From Macrocystis pyrifera (lineage: Eukaryota; Sar; Phaeophyceae; Laminariales; Laminariaceae): DNA of 64,000 nt. The notes beneath the pieces are model-generated. The model was not told the DNA's origin. It made no database searches and was given only the letters and a program-made list of their open reading frames with translations. The translations under genes and the position numbers were made by a program. Shown one piece after another: positions 21,102-33,300 of this stretch (the first letter of the stretch is position 1; each line of letters opens with the position of its first letter). Where the stretch lies: NCBI GenBank assembly GCA_031763025.1, contig JASSKH010000027.1:10069055-10133054 (forward strand), in the 5' to 3' direction.

Positions 21102-21691
21102 CCACGGCTTGTCTAGAAGATGGAGAGCAATGTGATGATTGTAATATATCATAAAACTAAAAATGAAATCCTACGAAATGCGCCCAGTTTTTTTGGTGAG
21201 CGGGCACACTGGGAACTGGAGTACGTCGTGTTCTCAAGAGATCAGGTCGGGACACAGAATATCCCTTACCAAGGGTTGCCTATTGAGCAGGTACGTTGTT
21301 ACTCACGTGTGCTGATTGCTTAGATATATGTAGAGCACGATGTACACTGAGGTAAGGGGGCGTCTTTGCGGAAATCCCCTCGTTTACCATCTACGACACG
21401 CCTCCCAAGTACTACAAATACGATCTCAATACCTGTAACCAGCTCATTACCGGAACTTCCACATCATTCAAAGCAGTACCATTACGCTAGCCCACTCCGG
21501 CGAGCGGGATATATATGCAGAAATATGATACATTCATGGAAACCCCGATTCCACGAACTAGGACGTGAGCCGAAGGTGCGGCTGCTCAAAACCTACTCCC
21601 ACAAATGTGAACGGCAAGGTTACGAAGCTGACAAGGGACGCTTTGAAAAAGAACGAAAGGAATGCCCATGAACGTCAAGAAAAAGGAAAGA

Positions 21692-21872
21692 AAGGAATGC
21701 CTACTGTTACAAGGATTACCCTGGGCTGGGTAATCGATCGATCTTTTCACCCTACAGCTCAGTAGGTAACAACCTTCACATTTGGCGTCGTCGACAGGAC
21801 TAGAACCTGCGCGTGCAATCACAATGGGTTTCCAGTCCATTCCCTCAACTACTCGGGCAGTTGCGCGTGCGT
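21692..21872 (-). mobile_element. Candidate tRNA-Ser-derived SINE (copy A, with tRNA head)
   Basis: On the minus strand a tRNA-Ser-like head reads TGCCCGAGTAGTTGAGG (A box), then GGACTGGAAACCCATT (anticodon loop with GGA), a variable arm, and GGTTCTAGTCC (degenerate B box) ending CGACGACG. The 5' side does not pair with the 3' acceptor strand, so this is not a functional tRNA gene. The body (AAATGTGAAGGTTGTTACC...CCCAGCCCAGGGTAA) recurs without the head at 21993-22090. A tRNA head plus a repeated unrelated body is the SINE arrangement. Confidence 0.5.
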
Positions 21873-21992
21873 CCCTAAACAAATATATCTCCCTTGTTCC
21901 CCAGGTAATGAAATGAAGTGGGTAGGTCAGCGTACGGCCGTATTCGGTACCGACGCCCCAAATGCCCCCCGCCTTTAAGAGGGGGGGGAGAG

Positions 21993-22090
21993 TGTTATGT
22001 ATAATAAGGTTTACCCTGGGCTGGGTTATATCGATCCATCTTTTACCCCTATACCTGCTAGCTCAGTAGGTGACACCTTCACACTACCCA
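21993..22090 (-). repeat. Candidate SINE body, copy B (headless)
   Basis: It shares TTACCCTGGGCTGGGT, ATCGATC, TCTTTT and CTCAGTAGGT in order with 21702-21784. It lacks the tRNA-like segment and is followed by CACTACCCATACGG. Confidence 0.5.
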
Positions 22091-22666
22091 TACGGGGCAG
22101 GGATAACAAGCCAATGAAAACCATCGCCATACCACCCGAAAGGAGGGTGTGGGGCGAGGATGTGTCGACGGAAACGCGGAAGGTTGGAATCAAAAGTCAT
22201 GCAATCTTGCGCCCTAGTACAAGCGGTCCGTTTAATCCAGTTCGCCTCCAGCTCCCGAGCGGAGGGCGGGGGGCGGGGGGACGCAGGATGAAGAAAAAAA
22301 AAACACGGAATACGCCATAAACCACCTAAACCCGGACCAAGAACTCAAAAAACGTCTCTTGTGCCACAAACGAGTGGCCCGATCACCCAAACCAGCGCCG
22401 GCACTGAGCGGGGGGGATCGGCAGGACGAAATACGTAAGACCCACCCTAAATCCGGTCCAAACAAATCAGGAGACGCTATAAACACATGGAGAAGAAACC
22501 CCGACCCGAAAGCTCGGAAAACGTTATCGGGAAAGTATAAGAATTTTCCCCAAAACCCAGGAAAACGGAAAACAATCGAACGCAGAAGCGATGCGAAAAT
22601 CAGCTATCACGGCTGCGCCTCGAGATTAATCTACGTCACGCTGGACCCTCATTACAAACGCGGCAG

Positions 22667-24080
22667 CTAAGTGTACTTGTGGACAGCAAAAACCTCGTAC
22701 AGCTCCCATTGAAGTCGTTTAGCGCGCCGGAGAAAGAGAAAACTTGATCTGTCCCGGGTCATCCACAAACCGAACAAAATATGTTGATCTTCCCAAGCCA
22801 TCACAGACCGTCGTCGCCCTTGTACCAAAAGTGAGACATCGTTTAGCGCGCCGGAGAGAAAGAGAAAACTTGATCTGTCCCGGGTCATCCACAAACCGAA
22901 CAAAATATGTTGATCTTCCCAAGCCATCACAGACCGTCGTCGCCCTTGTACCAAAAGTGAGACACTTTGGGAAGCACGGGGGTGCTGTATCGGCGAAGCC
23001 GATCGGCGTGCGGTACGTAGCCTTTGCCGGGTGCCACGGAACGCTCGCCGTTACTCCGAGAAATCTCTAGTTGTGTCGCGCCAATTCGCATCCGGCGGTA
23101 CAGGCGGTTAGTTTTGGCGGTGCTGGTTCGAGGTGCCGGCCCAGAAGCGCAACATATCGTAGGGAGAGAGCTGAAGCTCCACTTTCCTTTTTCAGGAAGA
23201 TAGAGCGTCCCGTCCAATGCGTCTCGTACATCACCGCGATGACCCCACCTTGACCCCGAACCGATTGGTGTCCGTCAACCTTCTCCACTTCGAGTCGTTG
23301 AAGAGGAGTCGAAACGTCGTCTTGGGTGACGTGGCGCGGGAGGGATTTTCTTGGAGAAATTGTTGAGCACATATTGCGTCAACTCCGCTGGCAAATGCTT
23401 CGGCATGTCGCCACGGTTGTGGGGGTTGGCACAGGGCTTGCAGCGTTGCACCGATACGCGCCGGCGAGCATCAGCGCCGGGCATATAGGAAGACAGATCC
23501 GAAAACAGGAGCTTAGCGCCGAGAGGGGATCCGTTCGAGATGTCTGCGGGTGGAGCAGGGGCCAACTGCGACGACTTTGTAGGGGCACGTCCAATTGAGC
23601 GAGAGTTTGGCCTTGAGGACCTTGGCATCCGTGTCAGTCTTCGCGCCCTGGCGGATGGTGGCCGCCGTATTAAGTGCACCCACAGAAACCAACGTCGAAA
23701 CCGGGGACCGGGCGCAGCGCGTAGGAAAGCACGGAGTTGCGGCGGTTCACACGTGCAACGGTGAGGGCGTGGTGTTCGTGGACTATACCGTACGCGCTCT
23801 GCTGGCGGCCCGTCGCCAAGTTGCAGTAGACGAGGTGGTCGCGGCCCAAGCTCTGACCGTCGACCCCAGCACGCTCGAATCTCGTGAGAGCGAGGCGTGG
23901 GAGCCGACCCATATGGACCTCGTTGGGAACCAAACTCGTGGCGGCGTTGATCGAATTGTGAGGGGGCTGTTCATCCTAGTTGTTCTGGAGCTCGTTGACG
24001 ACCATCGCCAGCATCTGGACCATCGTGTGGTTTACACGTTCCACCCCACCGTTGCGGTTTTGGGTGGTAGTATGACGTGG
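22667..24080 (-). pseudogene. Ty3/gypsy integrase C-terminus and chromodomain, decayed
   Basis: Reading leftward on the minus strand, an integrase core end (NGGVERVNHTMVQMLAMVVN) runs into an in-frame TAG at about 23967. It then resumes in the same frame (NAATSLVPNEVHMGRLPRLA). After a frame change comes a C-terminal segment (AKLSLNWTCPYKVVAVGP), and after another a chromodomain-like part (LEVEKVDGHQSVRG...VMYETHWTG). These are the hallmarks of chromovirus-type Ty3 integrases. Multiple stops and frameshifts make it non-functional. Its orientation matches the element at 1-3071, but it is a different, older fragment: no RT or Gag is seen beside it. Confidence 0.8.
22716..22964. repeat. 124-bp tandem duplication inside Ty3 relic
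   Basis: Two near-identical copies start at 22716 and 22840 (CGTTTAGCGCGCCGGAGA...). On the minus strand each encodes GRSTYFVRFVDDPGQIKFSL. It probably duplicates the region downstream of the chromodomain of the adjacent retroelement. Confidence 0.9.
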
Positions 24081-24693
24081 ACCTCGCGGTGGGAGTTTCG
24101 GCCAGTCAGTGATGATTCATGTTTTTTGCTTGGTATTGGACTTTGTAGGGAAATGTAGGTTTGCGAGGAAATGTCGCATTACGATCGCAACGCGCTCAAG
24201 CCTTGGTACCGTATGGCCTTTGGTACAAAAATCGGCATGTGACATGGTCATGAGAGATGCGCGCGAGATTGAGATCGGAGCCCCAGCGCGGGTCACCATA
24301 TCAATAGACACAATAGTACATAAAAGTACCCCTCAAACCGTTGCCAGAAAACTGTGTCACTTGCATTCATTCAGAGGGGAGTTATAGAGAGGTATTCGTG
24401 CTCAGGAGATAATCACACCTCGGATAACGTAACACTTGACGTTCCACATCAATGTTACGATTTTAGCGGATTTGTTTTTCAACATTACATTCCTACGCTA
24501 CCTGATTTCTATGTATTGTGGTAAGATAGTGTTATTAACATTAATATTGATATTACGTTACGATATATTGGCGGGCGAGTGCGCAACACAATGCTCGCGA
24601 GCTATTAATTGGTAGATTCCGTTTAGGCGACATCATGGTGTTACTTCGTTATAGTATGTTGCTCATTTCGAATAACATAAAGTTGGGGCGTTA

Positions 24694-24799
24694 TTACGGT
24701 GGGTCCATAGTTAACGGGACCAATTTTTGTTAGTAAAATTAGGTAAATATATAGGTTTTTATGTATACCATAGGTCCTATTAACTGTGAACCCCCGTAA
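24694..24799. mobile_element. MITE copy 4 with TA target duplication
   Basis: 106 bp, TTACGGTGGGTCCATAG... to ...GAACCCCCGTAA, flanked on both sides by TA. It lies inside the AT-rich unit. Confidence 0.9.
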
Positions 24800-25539
24800 T
24801 AGCCGGTTTGCTAATTTCGTCGTAACACAAGCACTATTCTGTTGACGTGTTAGCTCGCACATAAAGTACGAAGCAACACAAGTCAGAAGGTAACGCGCAT
24901 CCCCAATCTAACATCAATAATATGTAACAGTAACTGCTGTGTTGACTTGTACGTGCGAGTATGCAGATTGAGCTCTGACAGGTTACTTATATACGGATAA
25001 CGTACTGGCCGGGTTTCCCAAAACGTGAAGCATTTTTTGCGGGGGTCCCTCCGAAATATCCCCTGTCTAGGAGTTTCAAAGATACGGAGGATTTTTCTTG
25101 CCGGGAACGCTTTGTTTTTCTCCCCTCCCGGGGATGTTGTTGTACGTGCCCCGGCGTGCGAGAGGGTATATTGAAATCCAGTGAATGACGGTCATCACGT
25201 TTCTCCGCGACTCCGGTTCAAGCGCAACGCTGGTAACACATGGTAACATGTTATGTACCCAAAAGTCCAAAACGGTAACATAACAACATTATGTTACTAC
25301 TGCAGTGACAGGTCCAACCGTGACTCTGGTAACACATTTTACGTACCGAAGAGCCCCAAAACTGTCACCAGGGTACACAGCAACATTATGTTGCAGCAAT
25401 GACAGGTTCAACCGTAACGTCGTGTTACGTCCAGTTGTATTTTATGGTAACGTGGCAACGTAATGTTGTACAGTCAGATCGTCATTGCGAGTGACATCCT
25501 AACCCTAATGCTGAATGTTACACACTCCTCGGCAATTTA

Positions 25540-25644
25540 TTACGGGGGTCCATAGTTAACAGGACCAAATTTTGATAGTAAAAATAGGTAAATATGTAGG
25601 TTTTTATGTATACCATAGGTCCTATTAACTATGGACCCCCGTAA
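25540..25644. mobile_element. MITE copy 5 with TA target duplication
   Basis: 105 bp with near-perfect ends (TTACGGGGGTCCATAG...CTATGGACCCCCGTAA), flanked by TA. It is one of the best-preserved copies in the window, in the opposite internal orientation to copy 3. Confidence 0.93.
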
Positions 25645-25737
25645 TATTATTAATAGCATCCTAACATGGTGTTAACATCGCGACCAGCTCCGATGGTAAC
25701 TTACCTAATTTGGGTTAGTATATGTTACGTTATCCGA

Positions 25738-28655
25738 CCTTAAGGAGGGATAGTTGGGGCTCGAATAAGGTTCGAAGTTGTTACGGAATACACGACAATC
25801 GCTTACCTGGTATAATAGTTAAACGTTACGTTGTAGGGCGTTATGCCCAACACTACACTGACCCAACACACAATGTTGAGGGGGTTACGCCTAACGCCTC
25901 CTATATCATAGCATTCCGTCAGCAAGTCAGCGACTGGCGGATGATTGTGATCACACCACCAGTCTCGACGACAACAACTCCTGACATTGTGCCACGGTGT
26001 TATTAATAGTACACGTACCGATCTCTGCGTCACACTATGTTACCGTCCCAGAGCCCGCTGGAATAGTAAAGACACGTAGGGTAACGTTAATAATGCGTTA
26101 TTACGTTCGCTGATATGCATCTAACGCTATGTTACCGCGTTACGCTATTATTTGCTCCTCCACTGTGCTAACACTATGTTGGGACGTTGCCATGCCGCTG
26201 CTAGGCCTCATAACGTAGGTAAAAGTGTTGTCCGAGTGTATCTTCGTTCGCCGCGATGTCGAGATAATACACACGTAAAGCGAACCGTACGTTTACATAA
26301 CAACTACCGTTAATTTCAAATTTCAAGCATGATCCAGTTGCATCATGCAAGAGCTGGCGGTGTGGCGCAGTTGCTTCTTATGTCTCAAAAGCAAAGAAAG
26401 ATCGATTCGGTTTTTAATTATTCCGCTTCCCTCCTGCATCCCGCGCCAATAGAGCACCACCTACCGTGCCTACTACCGCCCTCGCGTGACCAAAAAAGCG
26501 GGGTGTCCAATAATATACAATATCTACGGCTTGCCTCGCTCGGGCAGCCTCCCCTCCCCTTTCCCCCCCCTCCCACTTGGAGAAACGACAACAAGCCCAG
26601 ACAAGCCTTCTATGGCAGACCTATAATATTTATTGCGTCAAGCCTCCGCCCGCAGAACGTCTCCGACAGGATGTTTGTGTCCACACAAGAAAGAGCTCAT
26701 CTACAGATCACACCGATCATGATCTACATCTTTCAGGGCAGATATAGTGCCTGATCTAGCTCCCACCTTGCCGGGTTGGAGCGGTATAATCTGCACTGAT
26801 CTGGCACAAGTTTCCTGAGCTGGATCTATCTCAGAATCTGTGCTACACAGATGCCAGTACTACAGTAGATCCTCCACAACATATCAAAACGGCAGGTTAG
26901 GATCTAGATGATCTACAGCAGATAGAAAGATCTTGATCTATCTGCCCGATGCTCACCATGTTTCGATAGCCCGATGCCGGCGCGGGGTGATTGAAGCCAC
27001 CACGCACCGCGATCATCGCCTGCATGCAGACGCGAAGATGCTACATACCACGAGACCGCGCCCTACACTAAAACTAGTATATTAAGGCCAAAAAGGGCCC
27101 GGACGCGCCCCAGAAGACCTGTATCCTACCTAGTAAGGCCTTATTAATAGTACGGCCAAAGAGGAGCCTTGAGGCCCACTTGCACGATGCCTGCCACCTG
27201 GTACCTACCTACCAACCTACCTACCTTCCGTACCTACCTACCTACCTATAGTTTCTTTTCGGTCGGTTCAGAAACGCGGACGCACCCTCTCTCGTCCCGT
27301 CCCGTCCCGTCCCTCCGTCCCACTCTCCCTGCTTCCCTCCCACTGTCCCTCGCCAAAACTCGAATCCTTCCTACAAGGACAAGCATTTAGGCGGCGGCGA
27401 TCCTGCTACGTACGTACTCGTATCGCACGACCACCAGCACATACCCCTGTCCGTCCCTTGTTGGTGTGCAGCTCGGTCGGCGTCCGAATCCTTCTGGGGG
27501 TGTTTTATCCCATGGACTACCGCGCCTGTCAACGCCTTCCGCGGCTGCGTACACCCAAGACAGGGCTACTGCGCGCCGACCTCGGTTGAGGCGAAAACGT
27601 CGCTCGCAAGCAACTCCTCCCCCCCCCCCCCCCCGCTCCGCTCCGTCCCACTAGAAACCTCTCTCTTTCGAAAAAAAAAGCGAAAGACGCACCGTCTTGC
27701 ACCAATCGAACACCAGGGAGAAAAAGAGAGCCTGACATTTTCCCCCAACTGCAACCTGAGCATCTCCACGAGTACAACCAAACTTAAACCCGGAGCGTAC
27801 GTGAGTATTTCCTGCCAAATGCAACTGCAGTTGACACAAATATTCCGTCACTGTGGTTCAAACCCACTCAACCTTCAACGTTTTCGTACACGACGTTCTT
27901 CGTACTTTTCCACTAGACGAAACAGAAAAAAAAGGACCAAAACATACGTCGCAGCCAAGAAAACAAAACAGCAGTGTAACCAAAACAGGGGGAGGAACGA
28001 GGTGTGTACACGGCGGGGGGGGGGGGGGGGGGGGCAGCTTCTTAACACGTTGCCAAGTGGGACCAAACAGGCCGAAACAACAAGAAGAAAAACAACAGAA
28101 AGTACCACACGATAATTCAGCTGATCGTACCTTCTGCGAGGGACGATACGAGCGCAAGGGTGGGGTGATTACGGGACCAGGCCGAGACCAACCAACCTCT
28201 CTCAGGGTGAGAAGCAAAAAAAGCTGTTCACGCTGCCCCTCCGTTGCGAACAGACAGCATCGCAAACGCAAAACCAATGCATACCACCAAAACACGCAAG
28301 CGGGTAGTAAGTGCTAGCAGCAGCATAACACAGCAGTAGCAGTAGTCGCAGCACACTCGAAAAAACCATAGTGGTACAAAAACAACGTCGCTTCCCTAGA
28401 AACGATTGCTATATTGTAGTGGTAGTTTCCGCACCAAGCGCTACAAAACATAACTAGCATAAGACTAATGGACGTTTTTTACTGGTGCACCTACTGTGGT
28501 CCCACAATCACCCTTACTACTATAATCCGCGACGCGTGCCGAGTGCTGGCCGGAGCTCGAAAAAGGCGGGCGAGGCAAAGCCTCTAGCTTGTCGCGCGCG
28601 GGCAGACGGCAAAATCGACAAGGACAAGCACGCGCTTCACACAAACGTGCCAGAC
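25738..28655. other. Gene-poor region with AGATCTATCTG-type repeats (26690-26960)
   Basis: No supported gene. 26690-26960 is rich in overlapping GATCTA/AGATC words and resembles 36440-36790. CCTACCTA and CCCGT runs lie at 27205-27320. Poly-C at 27609-27634 and poly-G at 28015-28034 interrupt the sequence. Confidence 0.45.
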
Positions 28656-28659
28656 AACC

Positions 28660-29475
28660 TACAAGCCACACCAAGCCAAGCCAAGCGAAGACACGACCAG
28701 TCTAGACAAGAAGACTAGACAAGACCAGACAAAAGTCGGGACGAAAGCCCAGGCAAAGTTCACCGGAGCCCAGACAAGTCTGGACACGTCTGGACAAGCA
28801 GAGACAACGCAAGATAATCCAGACACCCCAAGCCAAACATCAGTCCAGACAAGTCCAGACAAAAATGCAGGCAAAATCTAGACGAAGTCCACAGTAGGCG
28901 AGCCCAGACATGTTTAGACAAGCACAGACAATACAAGTCAACGCAAGACGATTCAAACCAACATGAGTCCAGACAGGCCTAGACAACTCCGGACAAGCAG
29001 AGACAAACAAAAAAAAGCCAGGCCCAGACAGGCCAAGCCAAAGCATGACAACTCCAGAGAAACCGGCATAGCGCAAGCCAAGACGAGTCAAGTCCAGGCA
29101 AAGCCTGGACAAGTTGAGGCAAGCAGAGACAAAACAAAACAACTCAAGTCGAGTCAAGGCAATACAAGACCAGACAAAAGCCACGCCAAGCTAGGCCAAG
29201 CCAAGCCAAGCCACGCCTATCCAAGCCGAGCCGAGCCGAGCCAAGCCAAGTCAAGCCAAGCCGAGCCAAGCCAAGCCAAGCCAAGCCAAGCCAAGCCAAG
29301 CAGAAAGCCAAGTCACGCCGAGCCACGCCGAGCCAAGTACAAAAAAGCCCAGCCAAGCCAAGCCAAGCCAAGCCAAGCAGAAAGCCAAGTCAAGCCGAGC
29401 CACGCCGAGCCAAGTACAAAAAAGCCCAGTCAACCCAAGCCAACCCAAGCCCAGACCTGTTCAGAAACGTACAAA
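28660..29475. repeat. Degenerate short tandem satellite, CCAAG-type core
   Basis: About 0.8 kb of short repeats drifts from AGACAAG/TCCAGACAAG words (28670-29130) to a nearly pure CCAAG pentamer (29185-29430). A roughly 85-bp sub-block ending AAGTACAAAAAAGCCCAG is duplicated. Open frames through it (QAKPSQAEP in one direction) are a by-product of the repeat. Confidence 0.85.
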
Positions 29476-30011
29476 CACGCCGACACAAGTTGAAATAAGT
29501 CCAGCCAATTCTAGGCAACAAGCCAAAACAAGCCCCAAAACCGGCCGAGACAGCTACAAGACTAATCGCAGACACTCCAAACAGTCCAGGACAACGGCAT
29601 CAAGTACCCGAAGCCGCCGCCGCAGGCGAGTCGAGCCGGGAAGCAAAAAACGCTCATACCTAAAAAAAAAACCCACCACACACAACGCCTATCTAAGCAA
29701 GAAGAAAGCAAGCGAAAAAACAGGACACAAAAAAAAAAAAACTCAAGGAACACACTATAGATGGTACGTATGTAGCACCGCAGCACTCTCAATCCGAACG
29801 GTACGACAACCGATATCCCTCGCGTGATCAACAAAGAAACGCATCTTACATACCGGGTGCATGATACCCATCACATCGTGGGGGGAGAGGGCGCAAGCAC
29901 TACCCTCGGCAATACCGGCAGAAAGCCCGAGTGAAAAATATCCCTAGCAAAACACGCCCCAACACCCGCCCCCAGCGCCTCCGCGCAGCGCTAACAGCCC
30001 CTAGACAGAGC

Positions 30012-30115
30012 ATGCCTGATGCTCCGTCTCGAAAGGGACGCGTGGCCAACGGCCCAACGACTAAGGCAAGCAACAAATGAGTACACCCCCCCCCCCCCTC
30101 CCCCCCCCCCCCCCT
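30012..30115 (+). repeat. Poly-C-tailed dispersed repeat, divergent 3' fragment
   Basis: CTGATGCTCCGTCTCGAAAGGGACGCG, later AACAAATGAGTACA, then an almost pure C tract (30086-30115). It is closest to the copy at 6243. Confidence 0.6.
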
Positions 30116-30315
30116 TAAAATACGTCCACACCTACCCAAAACAAAACCTACGCGTTGTGGTGGTCGGACAGCGGGGAGAGGTTTCCCAGCGCAACCCTAT
30201 CTACCTCCATCTTGCGCCAATCACTCCTCGCCAGCCGCCGGCCGCGTTGGTGGTGGTCACTTCTGTCCCTGTCCCAAGCGCGGGCGTGCGCGGCCCACAG
30301 CGGGGGCAACCTTAC

Positions 30316-30383
30316 AGCAGAGAAGGTGAAGGCGACGAGGAGGGCCAGGAGGCGTGCGAGGCCCGGGAGAACCTCGCGGCTCG
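30316..30383 (-). CDS. GT8 exon 11 (transmembrane segment)
   Basis: The acceptor GGTTTCCAG|CG and donor TCTGCT|GTAAGG bracket SREVLPGLARLLALLVAFTF, a hydrophobic segment entered in phase 1 and left in phase 0. An alternative acceptor at 30417 (GTCTCAG|CC) is in the same frame and would add 11 residues (PLWVGLNGFPA). Confidence 0.6.
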
Positions 30384-33300
30384 CTGGAAACCCGTTGAGG
30401 CCTACCCACAACGGGGCTGAGACGAGCGACGCCTGGGACGGGACGGGCCGGGTCGGGTCGGGTCGGGGGCGAGGTTTCGGATTGGATGCACATACGATGA
30501 TGCGGCGAAGGCAGGCGGGGGGGGGGGGGGGGGGTAAGGTTTTGCATGATGGCATTTTTAGTGTTGTGGTCGTTGTTGTGGTTGCTGTCGTTGTTGGATG
30601 CTGTTGTACAGTAGTTGTTGCCGCTGTTGATGTCGCAGACCATAAAGAAAGCGGTACACAGATAGACACCTGGTAGGTATTGTTGTGTCCACCGGCGAAA
30701 CAGATCGGCCGACTGCCGGCTGCTGATTGAGCCAATCCACAATTGCCATCGTAGCATACACCCTCGGTCGAAAGGGACAGCCAACCGCACCTGAATGCAC
30801 TCTTACCAGGCATCTCTTTTACCGAGAACGTGTTCGCGAAGGACGGAGGCACGAAAAAAAAAAAAACAACAACAACAACAAAACTCGGAGCAATCAAAAG
30901 AAAGGGAGCCTCCCACTTAAAAGCATCAGCGCCACATCGCAAGAGCAAAAGTGCATACAAGCCAGGCACCACGTCATCCACGCCGCCCACCTCCCTCCCT
31001 CGCCACTCCATGTTCGTTGAAAGGACCTTGGACAGCACGCCAATCACAGCTCACGACACACGCCCACGAACATTTCCGGCAGCAGCCAACTAACTCCACA
31101 CCACTCGGCAAGATTTCAACTTTATAGTGCCGGTATGTGCCAGGCCATTACGCCTGTAGTATAGCGGGCACCGGCACTAAAATTTCCGCACGCTGCCACA
31201 ATGGTTGATCCCATCTGTGCCGAAGCGATTTCACCGGCAATATATCGGGCACCGGCATATTGCTAAAACGGCACCATAGAGGGACCCCAGCTGTACAGCC
31301 ACACCTACAGTCAGCTCCACAGGCTTTGCCGCTGCAGCCACAGCACACATCCTATAGCTACCTGGTACACAGCTACCTGGTATGCAGCTACCTGGTATAC
31401 GGCTGCCTGGTACACAGCTGCCTGGTACACAGCTGCCTGGTACACAGCTGCCTGGTACACAGCTGCCTGGTACACAGCTGCCTGGTATACAGCAAAATTT
31501 TACTTTACAGCCACAGTCACTGGCACGGCTAAAAATTCCAGCGTTACAAGTCACAGATACGGGCAGCAGCACCACATCCCTACCTGACCACACCAAACCC
31601 GACCCCAACCAGCACCCAGCTCACCGACATCGCCGACAGAAATGCAAGGTGCGCCACGGTCTCCAACGCGGCCGCGCGCCGAACCCCGCACAGCCCTCCC
31701 GCGCTCGCGCCTCCCCCCTTCTTCCCCACCGAGCTGTCCATCCCGACACAGCCCGTTCTTGGCGGCGACAAGGCGAGGTTAGGGGTCAAGCCCCCGGCCC
31801 CCTCGCCGCCACCGGCGCCTCCGTCGTAGTCGGCGGGGATGACGCTGGCGTTTACCAGAGCGATGCTGGAGTACGGCGCTTCCGTCTCCACCGGCGGGGG
31901 GAACGAAAACTTGGTGCGCTTTCTGCCACACGAGAACCAAGTAACAACCTACCAGGTATCGTTTTTTGGGCCAAGAGGGGGGAGGCGGCAAGGAGTCGGG
32001 GGGATGGGCACGGGGACGGGGACGGGGACGGGTACTCAATTGCCGCTTGCTTGCCTGAAGTCATTCGGCCATTGACCACGCATCCCTTCGGAGACGGAAG
32101 AGGGGTGTGCTGCCGGGGTGGAGCACGTCGCCTTTTCTCCCACAGACGCGTACTAAAACAAGTGAAGTGTAGATTTGCTTCAGGCACGATGTGCTCCAAG
32201 AAAAGAAGAAGAGTGAAGTTCACTTGGGTGTTCGCCGTTAGTCGCGTTCCGTGTGCTTGGGGGGGGGGAACACGCGCTTCTGCTAGGCCAGACAAAGGGG
32301 AGCTTGGCTTGATACAGAGCAAGAAACGACACGTCTATTTATTGCGAGTACAGTACGCAACGCATCGCAACATATATATATATGCATCGGCAAACGCAGA
32401 CGCAACATACTCAACACCAAGCAATGCAATGCACGACGAGGGCCCACAGACGTTGCAAAGCCCGTCCCGCCCCAACTTCACGACAACAAAAAACACTCGC
32501 TCGACATATCCTTTCGGAAGCAACCTTCCTTCTTTACGCAGGACACCCATGCCCCCCCGCCCCCCCCCCCCTCCCCTTCCCCCCGATCCCTATTGCACAA
32601 CCCTGAAAACGAGTCTGTCTGCATGTCGTCACGGTCTAGCGATCCAGAGCGTTTCAGCCCCGCCTAGAGAAGAGTTGGTCGGGGTACACACCCAGCGGAA
32701 AATCTGGGTCGCACACCGCGCCGAGCCATGGCCGCCACGTGCCGGACATGGTCGACAGTCCCGAGGCCGTCGGGGTCCACACGACAGATCAAGAGCCCGC
32801 GATGCTGCCGGCTATTTTAAATCTCAAACTCACCAATTGCCCTGCCTAAAAAAAAAAAAAAAAAAAAAAAACACGAAAGACAAGACCGTTTTCGAACGTC
32901 GCCGCCAAAACAACCACTTACCCTCAGAGAGCACCATCAGCGCGGTCGCTCTCGCCCAGAAAAACGCCCAGGCCGCCTCGGGCCGAGCGGCACCTAGCTT
33001 CGCCGCGGGCACGGCGTTGAAAGCCAACACCGCCGCAGACACAGCAAGGGCCAGTCCTGCGGCGAGGTTGACAATGCTCCCCGACAAACTCCTGGCGTTC
33101 AGGGCTTCCAATGGTATCTAAACGGCGCGGCAGCGGCGGGCCGGTGGTGGGGACAGCGGCGGGGTGGGAGTGGGGGGGGGGGGGGGCGGGGGGCGGGATA
33201 GGCGTTAGATAGAGCCTGGCATGTAGGGTAAATAAACACAGGGGGGTGATAAGATATCGATATATACCCCCCCCCCCCCAAAAAAACGTCCCGGCATTGT

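Larger units (their letters stand above)
24420..25737. mobile_element. AT-rich 1.3-kb unit with perfect 15-bp terminal inverted repeats
   Basis: TCGGATAACGTAACA at 24420-24434 is exactly inverted at 25723-25737. The interior is AT-rich, has no ORF of note, and is dense in GTAAC/GTTAC words. A degenerate repeat of about 100 bp lies at 25220-25420 (TGGTAACACAT..., AACATTATGTT...CAATGACAGGT). Two MITEs are inserted inside. A non-autonomous DNA transposon is a reasonable reading, but no target duplication is evident and chance pairing in a repetitive AT-rich tract is possible. Confidence 0.4.

Noticed and set aside
21780..21872. Functional tRNA-Ser gene
   Set aside because: The acceptor stem does not pair and the B box is degenerate; it is interpreted as a SINE head or pseudogene.
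28963..29493. 176-codon QAKPSQAEP-repeat protein
   Set aside because: A pentanucleotide satellite whose period leaves all frames open; no non-repetitive coding flank.
30148..31047. 299-codon minus-strand ORF as a gene
   Set aside because: It is largely intron sequence with homopolymers and ACAACA repeats. Only the short spliced segment at 30316-30383 is supported.
31355..31494. CRISPR-like array
   Set aside because: Units are contiguous 15-mers with no spacers, in a eukaryotic intron.
31382..33121. 579-codon plus-strand ORF as a gene
   Set aside because: It is antisense to GT8 exons 9 and 10, whose splice sites and phases agree with the rest of the gene. Its N-terminus is a minisatellite.
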